Source: Neobacillus sp. Marseille-Q6967
Lineage (GTDB): Bacteria > Bacillota > Bacilli > Bacillales > Cytobacillaceae
Reading direction: 5' to 3'
DNA: 64,000 bases
NCBI RefSeq assembly: GCF_946151075.1
Contig: NZ_OX267715.1
Coordinates: 682,001 to 746,000, forward strand
Made by a program: the position numbers and the translations under genes. Below are positions 24,445 to 33,596 of this stretch, in pieces; positions within the stretch are counted from its first letter, which is position 1, and every line of letters begins with the position of its first letter. The notes beneath the pieces are model-generated. The model saw only the letters and a list, made by a program, of their open reading frames with translations. It searched no databases and was not told where the DNA came from.

Positions 24445-25389
24445 ATGAAATATCCGCTTTCCCCAGATATACAACCTGAATTTTGTACGACGGGGACATT
24501 TATGAGATTGCCTTCCGCCAGAGAGGATGCCAAATTAGCAATTGTGGGAATGCCTTTTGATACGGCGGCTTCTTTTCGTGTGGGAGCCCGCTTTGCACCG
24601 CAAGCCATTCGTCAAGCATCGATGACATTATTCCCATACCACCCGATTCATAAGGTTTATCCCTTTGAAGACAGCCATGCAATTGATATTGGGGATGTAC
24701 CCGTTATTCCACATAATATCCATCGCAGTTATAAATTGATTGAAGACGCGATGTTTGAGCTGATGGATAAAAAGATTATTCCCATAGGTTTAGGAGGAGA
24801 CCATTCCGTAACATTGGCCAATCTCCGTGCAGCAGCCAAAAAATATGGGCCGGTAGCCATGATCCATTTTGATTCACACACAGACACATGGGACACGTAT
24901 TATGATGAAAAATATTGGCACGGTTCACCATTTATCCGGGCACATGAAGAGGGATTATTGATCGCTAATAAGGTATTTCAAATCGGGATAAGAGGGACAC
25001 TGAACCATCCTGGTGACTTAGAGGCCAGTTATGATTTAGGGTACAACGTCATCACCACTCCAGATATTCACGAACGCGGTTTTGAAAGCATTCTACATGA
25101 AATGAAAAAAGTGATTGGCGATACACCATGCTTTTTAACATTTGATATCGATTTTGTCGATCCTTCCTGTGCGCCGGGAACGGGGACACTAGAAGTTGGG
25201 GGCTACAATAGTTTAGAGACTTTGAAAATGATCCGCTCATTAACCGATTTTAATTTTATCGGTTTTGATTTAGTGGAAGTACTGCCTTCCTATGATCCTA
25301 CACAAATAACATCATTGTTAGCTGCCACGCTTGTGCATGAATTTGCAAGTTTGGCTACTTTGACAAAAGTAAAAGAGAACAAAAGTTAA
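24445..25389 (+). CDS. Ureohydrolase family protein (agmatinase/guanidino hydrolase type)
   Basis: A 314-residue binuclear manganese (or nickel) hydrolase of the arginase/agmatinase family, which splits guanidino compounds into an amine and urea. Metal ligands are visible as GLGGDHSVT near residue 118, IHFDSHTDTWD near 142 and LTFDIDFVDPSCAPGTGT near 235. The motif DSHTD replaces the usual DAHxD. The closing helix EVLPSYDPTQITSLLAATLV is conserved in the family. ATG 24445 follows AAGGAGAGAGG. It is first in an operon with an APC permease and an amidohydrolase, consistent with uptake and breakdown of a guanidino or amino compound. Agmatine, guanidinobutyrate and guanidine itself are all possible; specificity cannot be read. 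Confidence 0.85.
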   Translation: MKYPLSPDIQPEFCTTGTFMRLPSAREDAKLAIVGMPFDTAASFRVGARFAPQAIRQASMTLFPYHPIHKVYPFEDSHAIDIGDVPVIPHNIHRSYKLIEDAMFELMDKKIIPIGLGGDHSVTLANLRAAAKKYGPVAMIHFDSHTDTWDTYYDEKYWHGSPFIRAHEEGLLIANKVFQIGIRGTLNHPGDLEASYDLGYNVITTPDIHERGFESILHEMKKVIGDTPCFLTFDIDFVDPSCAPGTGTLEVGGYNSLETLKMIRSLTDFNFIGFDLVEVLPSYDPTQITSLLAATLVHEFASLATLTKVKENKS

Positions 25390-25425
25390 CAATTTTATTA
25401 ATTTAGGTGAGGGATGATAAATAGG

Positions 25426-26781
25426 ATGAATAAATCTCCAGGACTTAAACGTTCGTTATCATTAGGTCATGTAATATTGTACGGGTTATCCTTCATGGCT
25501 CCGGTTACCGTTTTTACTACGTATGGAATTGCGATAGATAGCACGCACGGTATGATCCCAACTGCTTACATTATTTCTTTATGTACCATGCTATTTACTG
25601 CATACAGCTATGAGAAAATGGTAAAAGAGTTCCCAACAACCGGTTCTGCCTATACCTATGTGCAAAAAGGGATGAACCCCTCCATGGGTTTTCTTGTCGG
25701 TTGGATGATTTTATTGGACTATTTGCTTAGCCCCATGATTAGTGCTTTGTTATTTAGTATTTTTATCCACGCATATTTGCCGATGATACCAGTACCTGTA
25801 TGTATTATTTCTTTCGTGGTAATCATTACAGTCATCAATATTTTAGGAATAAAGTTAGCAACCAATGTCAGTTCCTTACTGATTGCTTTTCAAATCCTTT
25901 TCATCATTACTTTTTGTATTTTTAGTATTAAAGGGCTGTTGGATGGAAGAGGTTCTGGAGATTTATGGTCCATTACACCATTCTTTGACTCGCAAGTTCA
26001 ATTTTCGAGTATTTTATCCATCGTACCACTGTTATGCTTTAGCTTTTTAGGCTTTGATGCTGTTACAACGTTGGCTGAGGAGACAAAGGACCCCAAAAGG
26101 ACCTTACCGAAAGCTATCTATTTGATCACTATCATTGGAGGCGTTTTATTTGTAGCGTCGACTTATTTCGCTCAAACCATATACCCTAATTTTGCATCCT
26201 TTAAAGAACCTGAATCGGCAGCGGTAGATATTTTAATGTATACTGGCGGTAATTTTTTAAATGCATTTTTCCTTAGTGTTACGGTAACAGCAGCCATTGC
26301 TTCCGCTGTAGCCTCTGGTGGAAGCGGTTCCAGGGTTTTGTATGCAATGGGTAGGGAAAACATTCTTCCAAATAAGATTTTTGGCTATCTTTCACCCAAA
26401 TTTAGGACACCTGTCTTTAATATTTTGACGATTGCCTTTATTGCACTGAGCTCGTTGTTTTTAGATCTAAATACAGCTGCTTCCTTAATTAATTATGGCG
26501 CCTTATTTGCTTTTACCTTCGTTAATCTTTCGGTAATCGTTCATTTTTTCGTCAGGAAAAAAAAGCGTAAGGCGAAAGAGATTATTTTATACTGCATCAT
26601 ACCTTTAATAGGTTCATCAATCACGGCCATATTCTGGTTAAAATTAGACATCCAATCTATGATCCTGGGAAGTGTCTGGGGATTGACGGGCTTTATTTAC
26701 CTCTTGTACTTAACGAGTTTCTTTAGGAAGCGGCCACCTGAGTTAGATTTTGATCAAGGGAATTTAGATGTGCAAACGTAA
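25426..26781 (+). CDS. APC superfamily amino acid/polyamine permease
   Basis: A 451-residue inner-membrane transporter with about 12 hydrophobic segments. The N-terminal helix-1 region LSLGHVILYGLSFMAPVTVFTTYGIA and the segment EFPTTGSAYTYVQKGMNPSMGFLVGWMILLDY are hallmarks of the APC family. LCFSFLGFDAVTTLAEETKDPKRTLPKAI is the characteristic loop of helices 6-7. ATG 25426 is chosen for spacing from AGGTGAGGG; ATG 25414 in the same frame touches that sequence. It lies between the ureohydrolase and the amidohydrolase in one operon, so its substrate is probably theirs, a cationic or guanidino amino compound by inference. Confidence 0.88.
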   Translation: MNKSPGLKRSLSLGHVILYGLSFMAPVTVFTTYGIAIDSTHGMIPTAYIISLCTMLFTAYSYEKMVKEFPTTGSAYTYVQKGMNPSMGFLVGWMILLDYLLSPMISALLFSIFIHAYLPMIPVPVCIISFVVIITVINILGIKLATNVSSLLIAFQILFIITFCIFSIKGLLDGRGSGDLWSITPFFDSQVQFSSILSIVPLLCFSFLGFDAVTTLAEETKDPKRTLPKAIYLITIIGGVLFVASTYFAQTIYPNFASFKEPESAAVDILMYTGGNFLNAFFLSVTVTAAIASAVASGGSGSRVLYAMGRENILPNKIFGYLSPKFRTPVFNILTIAFIALSSLFLDLNTAASLINYGALFAFTFVNLSVIVHFFVRKKKRKAKEIILYCIIPLIGSSITAIFWLKLDIQSMILGSVWGLTGFIYLLYLTSFFRKRPPELDFDQGNLDVQT

Positions 26782-26802
26782 AACCAAAGAGAGGAGATTA
26801 AA

Positions 26803-28428
26803 ATGAAAGCAGATATCATTCTTACAAGCAAGGCGGTTTTTACAGGACTGGAGGATGGACCAAAGCCAGCAGCTATCGCTATTTCAGGGAATCGTATCAT
26901 AGCGGTTGCAGCATTAGAAGAAATTGAATCGTTCATTGGTGAAAATACGTTGGTTCATCATTTTGGTGATCAATTAATTATCCCGGGCTTTCACGATTTT
27001 CATGTCCATGCGATGATGGGGGGACTTTCACTTGAAAGTTTAAATCTTTTTGAGGCCCGTTCCGAAAGACAAGCAGTTGAAATGGTCCGGCAATATGCGG
27101 AAACGAACGAGGAAGCAGAATGGATTATTGGATTTATGTGGGATTCAAGCTATTGGGATGACAACAAATTTCCGACCCGATATACCTTAGATGATGCTAT
27201 ATCTGATCGCCCGGTTGTATTATTCCATGCAGAGGGACATTATACTTGGGTAAATACAAAAGCATTAGAAATGGCCAAGATAGACAGTCAATCTCCGAAT
27301 CCACCAAGTGGAATAATTGAGAAGGATACGAATGGCGAGCCGACAGGCATTTTAATTGAGGAGGCTTCATCACTTATAACAAAATATGCGTATGATCTTT
27401 CAAAACAGAAAAAAAGAGAACTATTTAAAGGATTTCTGAATGAGGCAGCTAGATTCGGTGTGACCTCTGTTAACAATTTATACGGCAGTGAAACACTGAA
27501 TAAATTGGATGATTTTCAGATTTTCAAAGAATATGAGGAAGAAGGAGAACTTACCGTACGAATGCACCTTTTTCCTGCTCTTGATGGTGATATTGAGAAT
27601 GCTGTAAACCTTAGGAATAAATATCAATCGGATAAATTATGTGTTTCAGGACTGAAGCAATTTATTGACGGAGTGGTAACTTGCAGAACTGCCTGGATGT
27701 TAGAGCCTTATTCAGATCAACCCGAAACGTACGGATTGCCTGCTCATTCAGCCGAAGAAATTAAGCAGTGGGTGGCGGAAGCTGATCAGCGTGGGTTTAG
27801 CATCCGGTTCCACGCGATTGGAGATGCTGCTGTCCGTCTAGCGCTTGATTCCTATGAGAATGCACGTAATATCAATGGAAAAAGAGATTCCCGGCATGCG
27901 ATTGAACATATCGAAGTGATTCACCCGGAGGATATTTCACGTTTTGCCGAATTAGATGTCATTGCTTCAATGCAGCCCAACCATTTTGCCATGTCTGAAA
28001 GGGGAACCTATACCAAGCGAATTGGTTTAAACCGTGAAAAATATGTGTTTGCCATCCATTCTTTAAAAAACGCCGGAGCAACATTAGCCTTTGGGACAGA
28101 TTTCCCAATCGATTCGTTGAATCCCCTGGCTCAAATTTATCGTGCCGTTACCCGAATCGATAGCAGTGGAAAGGATGCATGGAATCCTAAAGAAAGAATT
28201 TCGCTTGCTGAAGCGCTTAAAGCTTATACGTACGGTTCGGCGTTTGGGACATTCCGAGAGCATGAACTAGGGACCATTGAAGAAGGGAAGCTTGCCGATC
28301 TGGTTGTATTAGACCGAAATCTTTTTGCTGTTCCTCCAGAAGAAATCATCCAAACCTCTGTTGAATTGACAATTAGTGATGGGAAAATTGTCTTTTCGAA
28401 TCAAAAGATGTTGTCAAAAATGAATTAG
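26803..28428 (+). CDS. Amidohydrolase family protein (YtcJ-like)
   Basis: A 541-residue metal-dependent hydrolase of the amidohydrolase superfamily (amidohydrolase 3 group, related to YtcJ and to N-substituted formamide deformylase). PGFHDFHVHA near residue 65 is the HxH metal site. KQFIDGVVTCRTAWM, RFHAIGDAAV and HAIEHIEVIHPEDI supply further His ligands, and FGTDFPIDSLNPL carries the catalytic Asp. The C-terminal segment LGTIEEGKLADLVVLDRN is the family's closing beta domain. A GAGAGGAG ribosome binding site precedes ATG 26803. It is the third gene of the ureohydrolase operon and may act on an amide precursor or product of the same pathway. Confidence 0.85.
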   Translation: MKADIILTSKAVFTGLEDGPKPAAIAISGNRIIAVAALEEIESFIGENTLVHHFGDQLIIPGFHDFHVHAMMGGLSLESLNLFEARSERQAVEMVRQYAETNEEAEWIIGFMWDSSYWDDNKFPTRYTLDDAISDRPVVLFHAEGHYTWVNTKALEMAKIDSQSPNPPSGIIEKDTNGEPTGILIEEASSLITKYAYDLSKQKKRELFKGFLNEAARFGVTSVNNLYGSETLNKLDDFQIFKEYEEEGELTVRMHLFPALDGDIENAVNLRNKYQSDKLCVSGLKQFIDGVVTCRTAWMLEPYSDQPETYGLPAHSAEEIKQWVAEADQRGFSIRFHAIGDAAVRLALDSYENARNINGKRDSRHAIEHIEVIHPEDISRFAELDVIASMQPNHFAMSERGTYTKRIGLNREKYVFAIHSLKNAGATLAFGTDFPIDSLNPLAQIYRAVTRIDSSGKDAWNPKERISLAEALKAYTYGSAFGTFREHELGTIEEGKLADLVVLDRNLFAVPPEEIIQTSVELTISDGKIVFSNQKMLSKMN

Positions 28429-28437
28429 AAAAGAAAA

Positions 28438-28471
28438 AAGTTCTGTTTTTGATAGAAAACAGGGCTTTTTT
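28438..28471 (+). terminator. Terminator of the ureohydrolase operon
   Basis: AAGTTCTGTTTT pairs with AAAACAGGGCTT with two wobbles, then a T run. Confidence 0.7.
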
Positions 28472-28555
28472 GTTTTTAAAAGATTCATTATTTAGACTAT
28501 CCGCTTTTTCAAGTTTATAATTTAGATAGCTAAAGTTAGTTTCGGAGGATAAATT

Positions 28556-29137
28556 ATGACGAAAGATAAGATTATTGCGGCAGCTTTATCGCTTTTTGCC
28601 AAAAATGGATATGAAGGTACCAGTTTGACTGATATTGCAAAGGCAGTTGGTATCCAAAAACCTTCTATTTATAATCATTTTAAAAGTAAAGATGAAATCT
28701 TCATTACCATTTATGAAAATATTTTATGGTTACATGTACAACAAGTAGAAAAATTAATACAAGATATAAAGGATTTACATGCAAAAGAACAGCTTTTTCA
28801 AATATTAAACTTAACGTTTCAGTATTATATTGATTTTGAGGAGCAGTCCACTTTCTTAAAAAGATCAGTTTTCTTCTCGCCGGATCACATAAAAGAACAA
28901 TTGCTAAAACAGTTTATGGCTGCTGAAGATGCGATGACCGCTATTTTGAGAACAATTATCAATAAAGGCATAGAAAGCGGAGAAATTCGTAAGGGGAACT
29001 TGGATGATTTCATCATGTCCTATTATTGTTTACTTGACGGGATATTTATTGAATTATCGTATTATGGTGTTGAAAAGATGAAACCAAGAATATTGAACAT
29101 TTGGAACAATTTTTGGTATGGGGTTAAAAATGATTAG
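28556..29137 (+). CDS. TetR/AcrR family transcriptional regulator
   Basis: A 193-residue repressor-type protein. The N-terminal helix-turn-helix reads KIIAAALSLFAKNGYEGTSLTDIAKAVGIQKPSIYNHFKSKDEIF (split here by function: helix 1, turn, recognition helix), the standard TetR head. The C-terminal ligand domain is helical and hydrophobic. GGAGG precedes ATG 28556. It is separated from the ureohydrolase operon by a terminator and has its own promoter region. The most economical role is control of that operon through the palindrome at 24399-24414. Regulation of the nik genes downstream is possible but less likely, as they have a separate promoter. Confidence 0.88.
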   Translation: MTKDKIIAAALSLFAKNGYEGTSLTDIAKAVGIQKPSIYNHFKSKDEIFITIYENILWLHVQQVEKLIQDIKDLHAKEQLFQILNLTFQYYIDFEEQSTFLKRSVFFSPDHIKEQLLKQFMAAEDAMTAILRTIINKGIESGEIRKGNLDDFIMSYYCLLDGIFIELSYYGVEKMKPRILNIWNNFWYGVKND

Positions 29138-29185
29138 CTTATCATAAGTTTCAAATCAAATTTAAAAGTCCTTAATGTTTGTATG

Positions 29186-29216
29186 AACCTCCAAATAATT
29201 TTTTATTGGAGGTTTT
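29186..29216 (+). terminator. Terminator of the TetR gene
   Basis: AACCTCCAA (29186-29194) pairs with TTGGAGGTT (29206-29214), with T-rich flanks. Confidence 0.7.
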
Positions 29217-29256
29217 ATGTGTCCGGTTTAACAAAATATATTTCACAAATAATACA

Positions 29257-29285
29257 TTGACAAGAATATATAATGCCCATACAAT
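29257..29285 (+). promoter_or_regulatory. Sigma-A promoter of the nik operon
   Basis: TTGACA (29257-29262), 17-bp spacer, TACAAT (29280-29285), 37 bp ahead of the first nik gene. I see no clear NikR-type palindrome overlapping it. Confidence 0.6.
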
Positions 29286-29321
29286 TGAGAAAGATTATCA
29301 ACATCAATTGGAGGAAGTTAT

Positions 29322-30947
29322 ATGCTTTATGCAATCAGTAGTCGGAATATTTTATTAACATTCATTTCTATTTTTCTATTATCTACCATATTACTTGGCT
29401 GTACAAATGCTAGTAATGAGGCTGCAACGTCAAAGGACGAAAAAGAAAATATGCTTACAATCGCTTACCCAAGGGATGTGGGAGAAATGAATCCACATGT
29501 TTATAATCCTTCACAATTATTCGCACAGTCCATGGTTTATGAGCCGTTAGTGAGCTACGGAGATGGGGGCGAGCTTAAACCGCATCTAGCCGAGTCATGG
29601 GATATCTCTGAAGATGGCAAGGAATATACATTTCATCTGCGCCAAGATGTGAAGTTTTCTGATGGAACTAGCTTTAATGCGGAAATTGTAAAAAAGAATT
29701 TTGACACGATTTTAAATCATATGGATTTACATAGCTGGTTAGGGTTTCTTTCGAAAATAAGCAGTACGGAAGTCATCGACGAACATACTTTTAAAATGAC
29801 TTTAACTGAACCATATTATCCAACAATCCAGGAGTTAGCAGTTGTTCGACCAGTTCGGTTTTTAGGTGAAGCTGGCTTCCCTGAGGATGGGGATACCTCA
29901 AAAGGTGTTGCGGAAGAGGTTGGTACAGGCCCATGGATTTTGGAAGAACATAAAGCAGATGAATATGCGATTTTTAAACGAAACGAAAAGTATTGGGGTC
30001 AGCTTCCTGAAGTAGAAAAAATTCAAGTCAAAATCATTCCTGATGCGGAAACGAGAGTACTAGCCTTTGAAAAAGGTGAAATAGACTTAATTTACGGAGA
30101 AGGGATGATCAGTTTAGATAGTTTCAAACAATTAGAATCTACTGGTACCTATAAAACTAGTATTTCTGAGCCAGTTGCTACAAGACAGCTTGTTTTAAAT
30201 TCAGCAAGAGAAAAGCTTTCTGATGAACGTGTTCGCCAAGCGCTGCATTATGGATTTAATAAAGAAGCAATGGTGGAAGGAATCACGTCTGGCCTAGAAG
30301 AAACAGCAGAATTTATTTTACCGACAAACTTGCCCTACACTTCCAATATTGATGTGAAGTCAATTAAATATAATGTGGAGAAAGCGAAGGACTTGTTAGA
30401 CGAAGCGGGCTGGATTCTTCCAAAGGGGAAAACGGTTCGTGAAAAAGATGGAAAATTACTTGAAATTGAGATGATGTACAATTCAGCCGAAATGATTCAA
30501 AAAGCGATGGCAGAAACGCTTCAATCAGAGTGGGCAGCTATTGGTGTTAAATTGAATATTGCTCCGGTAGAACTTGCGGTTCAGGTTCAGAGATTTAAAG
30601 ATAATGATTTTGATATCAATATATATAGTAACTTTGGTGCTCCTTATGATCCACATACATTTATCAATATTGTGGCCAAAGAAGGATTTGGATTTAATGA
30701 AGCTATTTCAGCTTATCCAAACAAAGCTGAAATAATCCAACAAATTGCACGAGTTCCTCAAACAACAGACGAAACAGAACGTCAGCAGCTGTACACATCA
30801 ATTTTATCATCACTGCAAGATCAAGGTGCGATTGTTCCTATTTCTTATCTTAAGAAAACAGCGATTTATCAAAAGGATGTCACGAATTTCACTTTCCCTG
30901 CTAATCGTGATGAACATCCATTCACAGGAATTAGTATCGGGCAGTAA
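29322..30947 (+). CDS. nikA: Nickel ABC transporter substrate-binding lipoprotein
   Basis: A 541-residue extracytoplasmic binding protein anchored by lipid (lipobox LLGC, Cys27). The mature part aligns over its whole length with E. coli NikA as I remember it: MNPHVYNPSQLFAQSMVYEPLV, HLAESWDISEDGKEYTFHLRQDVKFSDG, ELAVVRPVRFLGEA, GTGPWILEEHKADEY, VFEKG-like AFEKGEIDLIYGEGM and YGFNKEAMV. This segment order separates NikA from oligopeptide-binding OppA. GGAGG precedes ATG 29322. It is the first of five nik genes. It would capture nickel, probably as a complex with a small organic chelator, for use in nickel enzymes such as urease or glyoxalase. Other metal-chelate specificity cannot be excluded. 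Confidence 0.88.
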   Translation: MLYAISSRNILLTFISIFLLSTILLGCTNASNEAATSKDEKENMLTIAYPRDVGEMNPHVYNPSQLFAQSMVYEPLVSYGDGGELKPHLAESWDISEDGKEYTFHLRQDVKFSDGTSFNAEIVKKNFDTILNHMDLHSWLGFLSKISSTEVIDEHTFKMTLTEPYYPTIQELAVVRPVRFLGEAGFPEDGDTSKGVAEEVGTGPWILEEHKADEYAIFKRNEKYWGQLPEVEKIQVKIIPDAETRVLAFEKGEIDLIYGEGMISLDSFKQLESTGTYKTSISEPVATRQLVLNSAREKLSDERVRQALHYGFNKEAMVEGITSGLEETAEFILPTNLPYTSNIDVKSIKYNVEKAKDLLDEAGWILPKGKTVREKDGKLLEIEMMYNSAEMIQKAMAETLQSEWAAIGVKLNIAPVELAVQVQRFKDNDFDINIYSNFGAPYDPHTFINIVAKEGFGFNEAISAYPNKAEIIQQIARVPQTTDETERQQLYTSILSSLQDQGAIVPISYLKKTAIYQKDVTNFTFPANRDEHPFTGISIGQ

Positions 30948-30964
30948 GGCAACAGGAGGCTATG

Positions 30965-31906
30965 ATGGGCACTTATATCATAAAACGCGTGATGTCTATT
31001 ATCCCAGTTTTTCTTTTGGCGGCACTTCTAACGACTGGGATGATTCACCTTTCACCAGTAGATCCGGCTGAGGCTTATTTAACAGCAGCCCATATCGAAC
31101 CCACTGATGAGATTTTAGCCCAAAAAAGACATGAGTTTGGTTTAGATCAACCATTCTTCGTTCAATATGTAAACTCTATTATGAAGATATGCCAACTTGA
31201 TTTTGGCATATCTTATCTTTCGAATAAGCCTGTTTGGGACGAGGTTTCCTATCGAATACCAGCGACCATCCAGCTGGCTCTTGGCAGTTTAGCGATTGCG
31301 GTGCTTGTTAGTGTCCCTCTTGGGTTTTTGGCCGGGATAAGGAAAAACAGTGCAATTGATCATTTTAGCCGCTTACTATCTTTTTTCGGGGCTTCCATTC
31401 CCTCATTTTGGCTCGGTTATATATTAATATTTTTCTTTTCTGTTAAGCTTGATCTTTTCCCAGTAGAGGGGATTGGTACATGGCAGCATCTAGTTCTGCC
31501 TTCGGTTACACTGGCTCTTCCGTTAATTGCGATGTACACAAGGTTATTGCGTGCCAGCATCCTTGAAAATTTACAACAGCCTTATGTGCTATTCGCAAGG
31601 ACAAGGGGAATTAAAGAAAAAACGATTATGGTCAAGCATGTCTTAAGAATTGCCATTTCACCGATGATTACTGGACTAGGGATGAATCTTGGAAAACTTT
31701 TGACGGGAACGATTATCGTTGAGACCGTTTTTTCGTGGCCTGGGTTTGGCCGTTATTTTATAGAAGCGATTTTTAATCGTGATATACCTGTCATTCAATG
31801 TTATGTGTTCATTGCAGCTGGCTTATTTATTTTTAGCAATTTGATTGTCGATCTTATTCAAATGTACATTGACCCGCGCATCTCCAGGAAAGAAGGGCAC
31901 CGCTGA
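30965..31906 (+). CDS. nikB: Nickel ABC transporter permease NikB
   Basis: A 313-residue membrane subunit with six predicted membrane segments. The N-terminal TYIIKRVMSIIPVFLLAALL and the loop FGLDQPFFVQYV are typical of the DppB/NikB group. The EAA-like cytoplasmic loop reads FARTRGIKEKTIMVKHVLR, the contact to the ATPase. ATG 30965 sits 5 nt after AGGAGG, better than ATG 30962. It overlaps nikC by one base (TGATG), indicating coupled translation. It forms the channel heterodimer with NikC. Confidence 0.88.
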   Translation: MGTYIIKRVMSIIPVFLLAALLTTGMIHLSPVDPAEAYLTAAHIEPTDEILAQKRHEFGLDQPFFVQYVNSIMKICQLDFGISYLSNKPVWDEVSYRIPATIQLALGSLAIAVLVSVPLGFLAGIRKNSAIDHFSRLLSFFGASIPSFWLGYILIFFFSVKLDLFPVEGIGTWQHLVLPSVTLALPLIAMYTRLLRASILENLQQPYVLFARTRGIKEKTIMVKHVLRIAISPMITGLGMNLGKLLTGTIIVETVFSWPGFGRYFIEAIFNRDIPVIQCYVFIAAGLFIFSNLIVDLIQMYIDPRISRKEGHR

Positions 31907-32748
31907 TGATAACCAGTATACGTAAGCTATTCATTAATCAAAAAGTGATTCCCATCTGTTCGATGATTTTAGGTATACTTTTTATGATGGCGATATTTGC
32001 TCCGTGGCTAGCTCCGAATGATCCGATTACGGTCAATTTAGTTTATAAACTACAGCCTCCTTCTTGGGAATATCCATTAGGAACCGACCACCTAGGAAGA
32101 TGTAACTTATCACGCCTGTTATATGGAGCCCGTATTTCATTAGGTTTTGCCATGCTCATCTTCATTTCATCATTAGCGATTGGTTTAATCGTAGGAACCT
32201 TCTCAGGGTATAAAGGTGGCTGGGTTGATCATGTTTTGATGAGATTTTGTGATGGTGTGATGGCTTTTCCAAGTCTTATCCTTATACTTGGTCTGGTTGG
32301 TATTTTCGGTCCTGGACTTCGGCAGGTTATCTTGGCGCTAATGCTTGTCCAATGGGTTTACTATGCAAGAATGTTCCGAGGAATGGTTCTTAGTCTTAGG
32401 GAACAAAACTTTATAGCTGCTGCGAAAATAAGTGGATCTTCGCAATGGAAGATTATTAAAAATCATATTGTCCCAAATGTACTTCCACCACTTGTTGTTA
32501 TGGGAACATTGGAAATGGGTTGGGCGATTATGGATATTTCTGCCATGTCGTTTCTTGGGTTAGGGGTACAACCGCCAACACCTGAATGGGGAGCCATGAT
32601 TCACGAAGGAAAGTCGTATATTCGTACAAACCCTGCATTGATGATTTATCCTGGTTTAATGATTATGCTTGTTATTGTTACCTTCAATTTATTAGGCGAA
32701 GCGTTATCAGAACATTATGGAGTCAAACGCGATTTCAAAAAGGAATGA
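31906..32748 (+). CDS. nikC: Nickel ABC transporter permease NikC
   Basis: A 280-residue membrane subunit of the DppC/NikC group. PLGTDHLGRCNLSRLLYGARISLG is the diagnostic N-terminal motif (usually GTDxxGRDxxSRLL, here with Cys at the second position). The EAA loop is NFIAAAKISGSSQWKIIKNHIVPNV. It begins at ATG 31906 overlapping the nikB stop. It ends with the ABC ATPase gene starting two bases later. It pairs with NikB to form the translocation path. Confidence 0.88.
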   Translation: MITSIRKLFINQKVIPICSMILGILFMMAIFAPWLAPNDPITVNLVYKLQPPSWEYPLGTDHLGRCNLSRLLYGARISLGFAMLIFISSLAIGLIVGTFSGYKGGWVDHVLMRFCDGVMAFPSLILILGLVGIFGPGLRQVILALMLVQWVYYARMFRGMVLSLREQNFIAAAKISGSSQWKIIKNHIVPNVLPPLVVMGTLEMGWAIMDISAMSFLGLGVQPPTPEWGAMIHEGKSYIRTNPALMIYPGLMIMLVIVTFNLLGEALSEHYGVKRDFKKE

Positions 32749-32750
32749 GA

Positions 32751-33581
32751 ATGTTGGGTAAAGAACAGTCGAATGTGCTGCAAGTTAGAGATTTACATGT
32801 ACAAGTCAAAACAAAGAATGGGGCTTCCACTCTCGTTCAAGATATAAATTTTGAATTAAAGCGTGGAAAGGTTCTTGGGCTTGTTGGAGAAAGTGGATGC
32901 GGTAAAACCGTTACTAGTATGTCCATTCTTCAGCTGCTCGATCGGAAAACCACAAAGATTGAAGGGAGCATAGAATTACAAGAACACGAATTGAACGGTT
33001 TAGGTGAGAAAGAAATGCGTAAGATTCGTGGTAAGGATATAGCCTTTATTATGCAAAATCCAATGAATGCTTTTACGCCTGTTTTTACGATCGGTCATCA
33101 ATTTATTGAAACAATACGCTCTCATACACAATGGAATAAAAAACAAGCAACAGAGCTTGCCATTGAAGCGATGTGTCATGTGAATTTACCAAATCCCGAT
33201 CAACTATTAAAATATTATCCTTTTCAATTGAGTGGGGGGATGCTTCAACGAGTGATGATTGCGATTGCAGCATGCTTACATCCAACTGTTATTATTGCCG
33301 ATGAACCAACCACTGCACTTGACGTAACTAATCAAAAGAAAGTGCTATACCACTTAGATCAAATTCGCTCTGAAAATGGCTCGGCCATATTATTAATATC
33401 TCATGATCTTGGGGTCATTGCTGAAATGGCAGATGAAGTGGCTGTTATGCAGAATGGTCGAATCGTAGAAAAAGCGGACGTGTTCCAACTATTTGACGCG
33501 CCACAGCATGAGTATACGAAAAAACTTTTGAATGCACGTTCAGTATTACCATTAGATGAATCTGTCATCCATTTGGCTTAA
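32751..33581 (+). CDS. nikD: Nickel ABC transporter ATP-binding protein NikD
   Basis: A 276-residue ATPase. Walker A GESGCGKT lies near residue 46, the Q loop at MQNPMNAF, the ABC signature at LSGGMLQR, Walker B at IIADEPTTALD and the switch His in ISHDLG. LSGGM replaces the common LSGGQ, as in NikD proteins. ATG 32751 has AAGGA at a normal distance; ATG 32745 is too close to it. The C-terminal extension LFDAPQHEYTKKLL is the oligopeptide/nickel transporter tail. It works as a heterodimer with NikE. Confidence 0.9.
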   Translation: MLGKEQSNVLQVRDLHVQVKTKNGASTLVQDINFELKRGKVLGLVGESGCGKTVTSMSILQLLDRKTTKIEGSIELQEHELNGLGEKEMRKIRGKDIAFIMQNPMNAFTPVFTIGHQFIETIRSHTQWNKKQATELAIEAMCHVNLPNPDQLLKYYPFQLSGGMLQRVMIAIAACLHPTVIIADEPTTALDVTNQKKVLYHLDQIRSENGSAILLISHDLGVIAEMADEVAVMQNGRIVEKADVFQLFDAPQHEYTKKLLNARSVLPLDESVIHLA

Positions 33582-33596
33582 ATAAGGGGTGAAAAA

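Noticed and set aside
28520..28555. Second copy of the 24399-24414 palindrome at the TetR promoter
   Set aside because: CTAAAGTTAG and TAGTT-like pieces are present, but the match is too weak to call an operator.
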